Below, piece by piece: positions 14,450 through 18,591 of a stretch of DNA of 18,591 nt (position 1 is the stretch's first letter; every line of letters starts with the position of its first letter). The notes under the pieces were generated by a model that searched no databases, had not been told where the DNA came from, and was given only the letters and a program-made list of their open reading frames with translations. This DNA comes from an uncultured Collinsella sp. Its GTDB lineage: Bacteria > Actinomycetota > Coriobacteriia > Coriobacteriales > Coriobacteriaceae. Both the position numbers and the translations under genes were made by a program. The DNA is taken from assembly GCA_958407085.1 (NCBI GenBank), contig CATYHY010000013.1, positions 1 through 18,591 on the forward strand. Reading direction: 5' to 3'.

Positions 14450-14476
14450 GTTTTATCACATCACTTATCTAGACAA
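14450..14476 (-). promoter_or_regulatory. Possible malP promoter
   Basis: On the minus strand TGATAAAAC contains TAAAAC (14455-14450) with an upstream TG, as in an extended -10. TTGTCT (14476-14471) sits 15 bases before it, a short spacing. The -35 is part of the CTTGTCTAGATAAG operator-like box, mirroring the arrangement at the divergent dehydrogenase promoter. Transcription would start near 14443 with a leader of about 124 bases. Confidence 0.4.
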
Positions 14477-14478
14477 GT
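14463..14478. promoter_or_regulatory. Operator-like palindrome, GntR/HutC type
   Basis: ACTTATCTAGACAAGT is a 16-bp inverted repeat with one mismatch around the centre CTAG. HutC-subfamily GntR regulators such as DasR and TreR bind similar symmetric sites (for DasR, GGTCTAGACC). Related half-sites ACTTGTCTAGA and GCTTGTCTATA occur near the divergent promoter. The GntR gene at 15766 is the obvious candidate ligand. Confidence 0.6.
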
Positions 14479-14496
14479 TAGCATAAAGACTACGGT

Positions 14497-14528
14497 CGGT
14501 AAACGGTTGATTATTGGCCGTAAACGGT
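14497..14528. repeat. Two 11-bp near-identical repeats 21 bp apart in the malP/dehydrogenase divergence
   Basis: CGGTAAACGGT (14497-14507) and CCGTAAACGGT (14518-14528) differ at one base and start 21 bp apart, two helical turns. The second contains the dyad CCGT-AA-ACGG. They lie between the two promoters and do not resemble the CTTGTCTA boxes, so they may be sites for a second regulator. The protein that binds them is unknown. Confidence 0.55.
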
Positions 14529-14593
14529 ATATGTCCAGTATTTCGCCTGCTAAATCTGACATAGCTGATGGCTGCATTTTAAATTTCTTTTCT

Positions 14594-14618
14594 ACTTGTC
14601 TAGATGTGCTTGTCTATA
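14594..14618. promoter_or_regulatory. Two operator half-sites over the dehydrogenase promoter
   Basis: ACTTGTCTAGA (14594-14604) and GCTTGTCTATA (14608-14618) are direct repeats 14 bp apart of the half-site also found in the 14463-14478 palindrome. The second includes the -35 hexamer, so binding would block transcription of the dehydrogenase-GntR unit. Confidence 0.55.
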
Positions 14619-14638
14619 TCTATATACATGCCTATACT
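14610..14638 (+). promoter_or_regulatory. Promoter of the dehydrogenase-gntR operon
   Basis: TTGTCT (14610-14615), a 17-base spacer and TATACT (14633-14638) form a good sigma-70-type promoter 37 bases before ATG 14675. The start codon has AAGGAG six bases upstream. The -35 is embedded in an operator-like box. Confidence 0.75.
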
Positions 14639-14674
14639 TCATTACAACATTCACCGCCACGTTAAGGAGTCACC

Positions 14675-15700
14675 ATGAAAAGCGCGGTCTTCTATGGAAA
14701 GCACGACCTCAGAGTCGAGGAATCGGCAAAGCCGGCCGTGGGCAGGCGCGACGTTCTGATCAACGTCAAAGCTTGCGGTGTCTGCGGTACCGACGTTCAT
14801 ATCTATGAAGGCGACAAGGGTGCAGCCGACGTTACCCCGCCCACGATCCTTGGTCATGAGTTTGCCGGCGTTGTCGAGGCCGTGGGCAGCGACGTCGCCG
14901 GCTTTAAACCGGGCGATCGCGTGTGCATCGACCCAAACCATCCCTGCGGCTGCTGTGAACCCTGCCGCGACGGAATCAACCACTACTGCGAGCATATGAC
15001 CGGTTACGGCACCACCGTTAACGGCGGCTTTGCCGAGTACTGCTCCGTGGATATGCAGCAAGTCTACAAGTTGGGCGATCACACCAGCTTTGAGCAGGGT
15101 GCTATGACCGAGCCCGTCGCCTGCTGTCTGCACGGCATCGATATGTGCAACATCAAGCCCGGCAGCACAGTTGTCGTTATCGGCGGTGGCATGATCGGTC
15201 TGCTCATGATGCAGCTCGCCAAAAACGCCGGCGCCACCAAGGTTGTCTTGCTCGAGCCTGTCGAAGGCAAGCGCGAGGTTGCACTCAAACTCGGCGCCGA
15301 CCTGGCAATTGATTCCATCCACGAGGACGTCCCGGCCCGCCTGAAGCAGGAGGGCGTCGGCAACGTCGACGTTGTAATCGAATGCGTCGGCAAGCCCGTC
15401 ACCATCGAGCAGGCCATCCAGATCGCCGGCCACAAGGCTACGGTCATGATGTTCGGCCTCACCAAGCCCGATGAGACAATCACCGTCAAGCCCTTCGAGG
15501 TCTTCCAGAAGGAGCTCGTGCTCACCTCGTCCTACATCAACCCTTACACACAGCGTCGCGCGCTCGAGCTCATCGACTCTGGCAGGCTCGACGTATCCTC
15601 GATGGTCGCAAAGGTAGCCTCCCTCGACGAACTCGGCGCCATCCTGTCAGACCCGGCGCTGCGTGCCATGGGCAAATATATAATCGACCCCAGCAAGTAA
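14675..15700 (+). CDS. Zinc-dependent medium-chain alcohol/polyol dehydrogenase
   Basis: NAD-linked oxidation of an alcohol, probably a polyol. The 341 aa carry the catalytic zinc site Cys37 (CGVCGTD), His61 and Glu62 (GHEF), and the structural zinc lobe Cys91, Cys94, Cys97, Cys105. The Rossmann motif VVVIGGGMIG is at about 166-175. Glu194 at the end of the second strand (VVLLEP) favours NAD over NADP. The family includes sorbitol/L-iditol and threonine dehydrogenases; the substrate here is not certain. It is first in a two-gene unit with the GntR gene (65 bases apart) and divergent from an alpha-glucoside PTS. This context suggests it handles the aglycone released by the GH4 enzyme, for example a hexitol. 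That role is inference. Confidence 0.92.
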   Translation: MKSAVFYGKHDLRVEESAKPAVGRRDVLINVKACGVCGTDVHIYEGDKGAADVTPPTILGHEFAGVVEAVGSDVAGFKPGDRVCIDPNHPCGCCEPCRDGINHYCEHMTGYGTTVNGGFAEYCSVDMQQVYKLGDHTSFEQGAMTEPVACCLHGIDMCNIKPGSTVVVIGGGMIGLLMMQLAKNAGATKVVLLEPVEGKREVALKLGADLAIDSIHEDVPARLKQEGVGNVDVVIECVGKPVTIEQAIQIAGHKATVMMFGLTKPDETITVKPFEVFQKELVLTSSYINPYTQRRALELIDSGRLDVSSMVAKVASLDELGAILSDPALRAMGKYIIDPSK

Positions 15701-15765
15701 ATCGCTTGACACCTGCGCGGGCGGCCCTCATCCACCGCTCGCGCACTCAGCTCTAGGAGACCGTC

Positions 15766-16521
15766 ATGGCGCGAGCCATCTTCCAAACTATTTATGACAA
15801 CGTGAAGCAGTCGATTGACGACGGCACATACGCCTATCAGAGTTATCTGCCTTCAGAAACTGAGCTCACGCAGCTGTTTGACTGTTCGCGCATGACGGTC
15901 CGTCGCGCCATCTCGATGCTTGCGGCAGATGGTTACGTGCTCCCCCAGCAAGGCAAAGGCATGCGCGTCATTCGCAACATCAGCGACGAGAAGAGTCGTG
16001 GTGGCGGCGGACTCGAGACCTTTAAGGAAATCGCAGCCAGCCGAGGCTTTGAGCTCAAAACGGTTACCACCGTCTTTGAGCTCCTCATCTGCAGCAAGGC
16101 GCTCTCCAAGATTACCGGGTTTCCCGAAGGCTGCGAGCTCACGCGTGCCAAACGCATCCGTTATGCAGACGGACGGGCCGTGTGCTCCGACGACTCCTAT
16201 TACCTAAGCTCACAGGTACCGGGACTGACACCCGAGATTGTCAACGACTCGATCTATCGTTACCTCGAAGAAGACCTTGGCATTAAGATTGCCACGGGAA
16301 AACGCGACGTGACGATCGAGCATCCCACGCCCGAGGATGCGCGCGTGCTCGATCTCGACGACTTTAACGCACTTGGCGTTGTACGCGGACAGACCTACAA
16401 CGCCGACGGTATCCTTATGGAATACACCGAGACCAAACAGGTCCCCGGGTTCTTTTTGCTCCATGAAACCGTGACGCGCAACGGTACCGGTCGAACCGGC
16501 CACCAAAGCAGCATGAACTAA
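15766..16521 (+). CDS. GntR-family transcriptional regulator, HutC/TreR subfamily
   Basis: 251 aa. The winged helix-turn-helix spans about residues 5-70, with the family signature LPSETELTQLFDCSRMTVRRAISMLAADGYV (shown here in part) and wing GKGMRV. The UTRA effector domain follows (about 90-235), with the typical SDDSYYLSSQVPGLTPEIVNDSIYRYLEE region. ATG 15766 has TAGGAGA upstream. UTRA regulators next to sugar PTS genes sense phosphorylated sugars, TreR with trehalose 6-phosphate being the model. It lies in the dehydrogenase operon and probably acts on the CTTGTCTA sites at 14463-14618, controlling both divergent units and itself. A terminator-like hairpin follows ten bases after its stop. 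Confidence 0.93.
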   Translation: MARAIFQTIYDNVKQSIDDGTYAYQSYLPSETELTQLFDCSRMTVRRAISMLAADGYVLPQQGKGMRVIRNISDEKSRGGGGLETFKEIAASRGFELKTVTTVFELLICSKALSKITGFPEGCELTRAKRIRYADGRAVCSDDSYYLSSQVPGLTPEIVNDSIYRYLEEDLGIKIATGKRDVTIEHPTPEDARVLDLDDFNALGVVRGQTYNADGILMEYTETKQVPGFFLLHETVTRNGTGRTGHQSSMN

Positions 16522-16530
16522 CCATCTATT

Positions 16531-16597
16531 AGTTGCGGTGGGATAGTTCCTAGAATGGCCCGCTTAAGGGCAAAACAGGAACTATTCCACCGCAACT
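16531..16597 (+). terminator. Long imperfect hairpin after gntR, terminator or small intergenic repeat
   Basis: Arms of 21 bases (16531-16551 and 16577-16597) match except for one position that is a G-U pair in plus-strand RNA. The arm starts AGTTGCGGTGG and ends in TAGTTCCT. The loop holds a second small stem GCCC/GGGC (16558-16571). The plus strand continues TCTTTGG, a weak U-tract. It lies between the convergent gntR and ferredoxin genes. Its length and nested structure exceed a usual terminator and resemble a small dispersed palindromic element. Confidence 0.65.
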
Positions 16598-16652
16598 TCT
16601 TTGGCTGGCGGGGCAATACCTGTTCCACCGGCCATCATTTACGCTCGTTTAG

Positions 16653-17906
16653 CTAGTCCGCGAGCTTCTCCACTTGGTCGAGCATCTTGTCAAGCTTGGC
16701 CTTTGCCTCAGCCTTGACCTTCTCAGCCTCTTCGTGAGCCTTCGCCTTCTGGGCGGCCTTTTCCTCGGCCTCGGGATCGACGACGATCAGGTTGGACGCG
16801 TCGTGCTCGACCAACTTGAGCGCATGCTCGGGACACACCTTGACACAGGCGCCGCAGCCCAAACAATACGTGGACTCCAACGCAAAGCGGCCACTTCCCA
16901 CCAGATCGCAGGCGAACGTAGGGCATACATTGACACACTCACCACACGACGTGCACTTGTCAAAATCGCACTCCGGCGTGCTCACCTGCATGTTCTGGGC
17001 AAGCTCGGGGTGGTTTTGCAATGTCGAGAGCACCAGCTGCCGCCCATGGGTGAGCGAACGGCGACGCTTGGTCGTCGTGGTGCCGCACATGGTGTTGAGC
17101 GTGCGCTCCAGCTGGGTAATCTGATGGCGATGGGCCTTGAGCTTTTGCGTCACCGAGGCCAGCGCCGCCGTCGCTGGATTGAGCTTGGTCACGGTTAGAC
17201 CCGTGGTACGGGCAATCTTATCCATGTACTCCTTGCGCTCGTACTCGCGACGCTTATGGCATTTGAGGCTCTTGGGGTCGACCTCCAGGCCCATACCCGT
17301 GCCGGACCACTCCTCGGCCTTCGCAATCGCCTCGCCCAGAATGTCCTCACCGCCGGTGTTGCGGCATTTATCGCACACGCCCAACGGCAGGTACACACTC
17401 ACGTTGGGATAGTCGGCCAGTACCGAAAACCAAGTCTCTGCCGTAATATCGCCCACGCAGGCGACGACGACCTCGTTCTCGCGCGGCATGCGCTTAAGGG
17501 CACGCGTGCAGGTGACGTAGGCGGTCTCGTGGCTCGTAGCCGCCGAGACAATGTCGTCGTAGACGTTTTTGGGTGCAAGGCGCGGAGAGATGATCGCCTC
17601 CGTCGGGCAGGCAGCGGCGCACAGGCCGCACTTGCGACAGGAGTCGAGAATCTCGATGGCGTCTTCCTCGACCTCGATAGCGTTGACCGGGCAAACGTCC
17701 ATGCACGCAGTGCAGCCGCTCTTTTCGTTTTTGCAGGTCAGGCAAGGAATGGTGTTGCCGCGCGGGCGCTCCTTGTAGTCGGCAGGATTCCACTGCGGCG
17801 CCGACGGATCGAGTGCATCGGTCACGCCGCCAAGCGGGTTTTTAAGAAAGTCGAAACCCTTGCTGATCTCAATAATGTCATCAAACAGATCGTGTTCCTG
17901 CGCCAT
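16653..17906 (-). CDS. Multi-cluster [4Fe-4S] ferredoxin-type protein
   Basis: 417 aa, cytoplasmic by lack of signal peptide. Four cysteine groups typical of [4Fe-4S] clusters: an irregular one with Cys55, Cys58, Cys65, Cys68, Cys72-Pro; a regular CRKCGLCAAACP (90-101); CTSCGECVNVCP (318-329); and CLGCGACVKVCP (348-359). Between the pairs is a domain of about 215 residues with Cys150 and Cys178/Cys181 (VVACVGD... LGVCDKC), followed by a coiled-coil-like stretch at 245-275. The tail (380-417) is a Lys/Ala/Glu-rich helix. ATG 17906 is chosen because GGGAGGGG lies upstream; ten earlier codons lack support. Electron transfer is clear, but the partner is not. The neighbouring glycerol dehydrogenase is not obviously linked. 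Confidence 0.88.
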   Translation of the reverse strand: MAQEHDLFDDIIEISKGFDFLKNPLGGVTDALDPSAPQWNPADYKERPRGNTIPCLTCKNEKSGCTACMDVCPVNAIEVEEDAIEILDSCRKCGLCAAACPTEAIISPRLAPKNVYDDIVSAATSHETAYVTCTRALKRMPRENEVVVACVGDITAETWFSVLADYPNVSVYLPLGVCDKCRNTGGEDILGEAIAKAEEWSGTGMGLEVDPKSLKCHKRREYERKEYMDKIARTTGLTVTKLNPATAALASVTQKLKAHRHQITQLERTLNTMCGTTTTKRRRSLTHGRQLVLSTLQNHPELAQNMQVSTPECDFDKCTSCGECVNVCPTFACDLVGSGRFALESTYCLGCGACVKVCPEHALKLVEHDASNLIVVDPEAEEKAAQKAKAHEEAEKVKAEAKAKLDKMLDQVEKLAD

Positions 17907-18056
17907 GCGCGGCCCCTCCCTGAGCAGTGCAAACAAGCAAGAGATAATGATACGCTATCGGTCCACACCTCGGACAAATTACACGCGGTGCACCTTGAGG
18001 GAAATAACCCATAGCCTATCGCCGCCTCGATTGCACAAGGTCAATCAAGTGCCAAG

Positions 18057-18591
18057 CTATGCCTCGCACATGAGCTGCACAAGCTTTTGTTTGGTCACTT
18101 TTGTCTGCTCGTTGGCCATATTGCGTTCGTTTCTAAAGGCCGCATCCGCAACGCTCATCAGGTCGGCATCGGTAATCTCACCAAGCCCCAGCTCCTCAAG
18201 CGTCGTCGGCAGACCGACGCGCTGGCAAAACTCGAGCACTTGATTAAGCTCGGACGCACGCTCCAGGCGCAGCTGTACCACCAGACCAAACGCTACGGCC
18301 TCGCCGTGCATGGCCTTGCACTCGGGCAAAATCGTCAGGCCGTTGGCAATGGCATGAGCGAGCGTTAGGCCGCCACTCTCAAAGCCAACACCCGAAAGCA
18401 GAATATTGCACTCGATCAGGCGCTCAACCGCTGGCGATGTACGACCCTTTTTGAGATCGCGCTTGGCAGCGACGCCGCACTCCATGAGCGTGTCATAACA
18501 GGCACGAGCCGCAACCAGGGCCAAGTGACCCGGCGTGCCACCGTGCTCGTTGGCGCCGTGCGCCGCGGCGCACGAACGCGCCTCGAAGTAC
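18057..18591 (-). CDS. gldA: Glycerol dehydrogenase, 3' part (gene continues past the window)
   Basis: C-terminal part of an iron-type (group III) dehydrogenase, oxidising glycerol to dihydroxyacetone with NAD. The visible frame begins YFEARSCAAAHGANEHGGTPGHLALVAARACYDTL and continues to the stop at 18057. Metal-binding histidines are visible in SGGLTLAHAIANG and CKAMHGEAVAFG, matching the two conserved His of GldA. The sequence GFESGGL is a family hallmark. About 177 residues are present, roughly half the usual 360-370. Related group III enzymes acting on other small alcohols are a possible alternative. It is transcribed toward the ferredoxin gene, 150 bases away. Confidence 0.9.
   Translation of the reverse strand, partial: YFEARSCAAAHGANEHGGTPGHLALVAARACYDTLMECGVAAKRDLKKGRTSPAVERLIECNILLSGVGFESGGLTLAHAIANGLTILPECKAMHGEAVAFGLVVQLRLERASELNQVLEFCQRVGLPTTLEELGLGEITDADLMSVADAAFRNERNMANEQTKVTKQKLVQLMCEA

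Overview
The window looks like a high-GC Coriobacteriia chromosome, most likely Collinsella or a close relative. This rests on base composition, an actinobacterial-type translational T-box, a Coriobacteria-like multi-cluster ferredoxin, and a Bacillus-like alpha-glucoside PTS locus. No species assignment can be proved from the sequence alone.

Layout, left to right. (1) Positions 1-200 hold the leader of a minus-strand gene whose ATG is at position 4, running off the left edge. The leader carries a T-box-like motif, a stem-loop with ATC in its terminal loop, and a hairpin hiding the Shine-Dalgarno. I read it as an ultrashort-stem translational T-box, probably for ileS. (2) Positions 266-5615 (minus) are a type III restriction-modification operon. 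It contains a 55-aa ribbon-helix-helix protein (5362-5529), the methyltransferase mod, and the helicase-nuclease res. The mod frame is interrupted by a run of ten Gs (5097-5106), so the ribosome-binding-site-linked frame stops after 90 codons. The body can then be read only from an internal ATG. Nine or twelve Gs would restore one 727-aa protein, which is the signature of a phase-variable methyltransferase. Three phased TACGTA boxes forming a 22-bp palindrome sit at the operon promoter and are a likely operator for the small regulator. (3) Positions 5966-11085 are mostly housekeeping: guaA (minus), ansA (plus), a small XRE regulator divergent from an unknown gene around a perfect 24-bp palindrome, a DUF1648-like membrane protein, and ychF. 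(4) Positions 11213-16597 form an alpha-glucoside locus: malP-like PTS EIICB and malA-like GH4 6-phospho-alpha-glucosidase on the minus strand, divergent from a zinc medium-chain dehydrogenase and a GntR/HutC regulator on the plus strand. Operator-like CTTGTCTA boxes lie over the divergent promoters. (5) Positions 16653-18591 (minus) hold a four-cluster [4Fe-4S] protein and the 3' part of glycerol dehydrogenase.

How the genes may work together. In the restriction-modification operon, the small regulator, the G tract and an inverted repeat in the target-recognition region give three possible layers of control or diversification. In the sugar locus, the PTS protein would import and phosphorylate an alpha-glucoside, MalA would release glucose 6-phosphate plus an aglycone, and the dehydrogenase may oxidise that aglycone. 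A sugar alcohol freed from maltitol or isomalt would fit. The GntR protein would be the local sensor. The last two points are inference.
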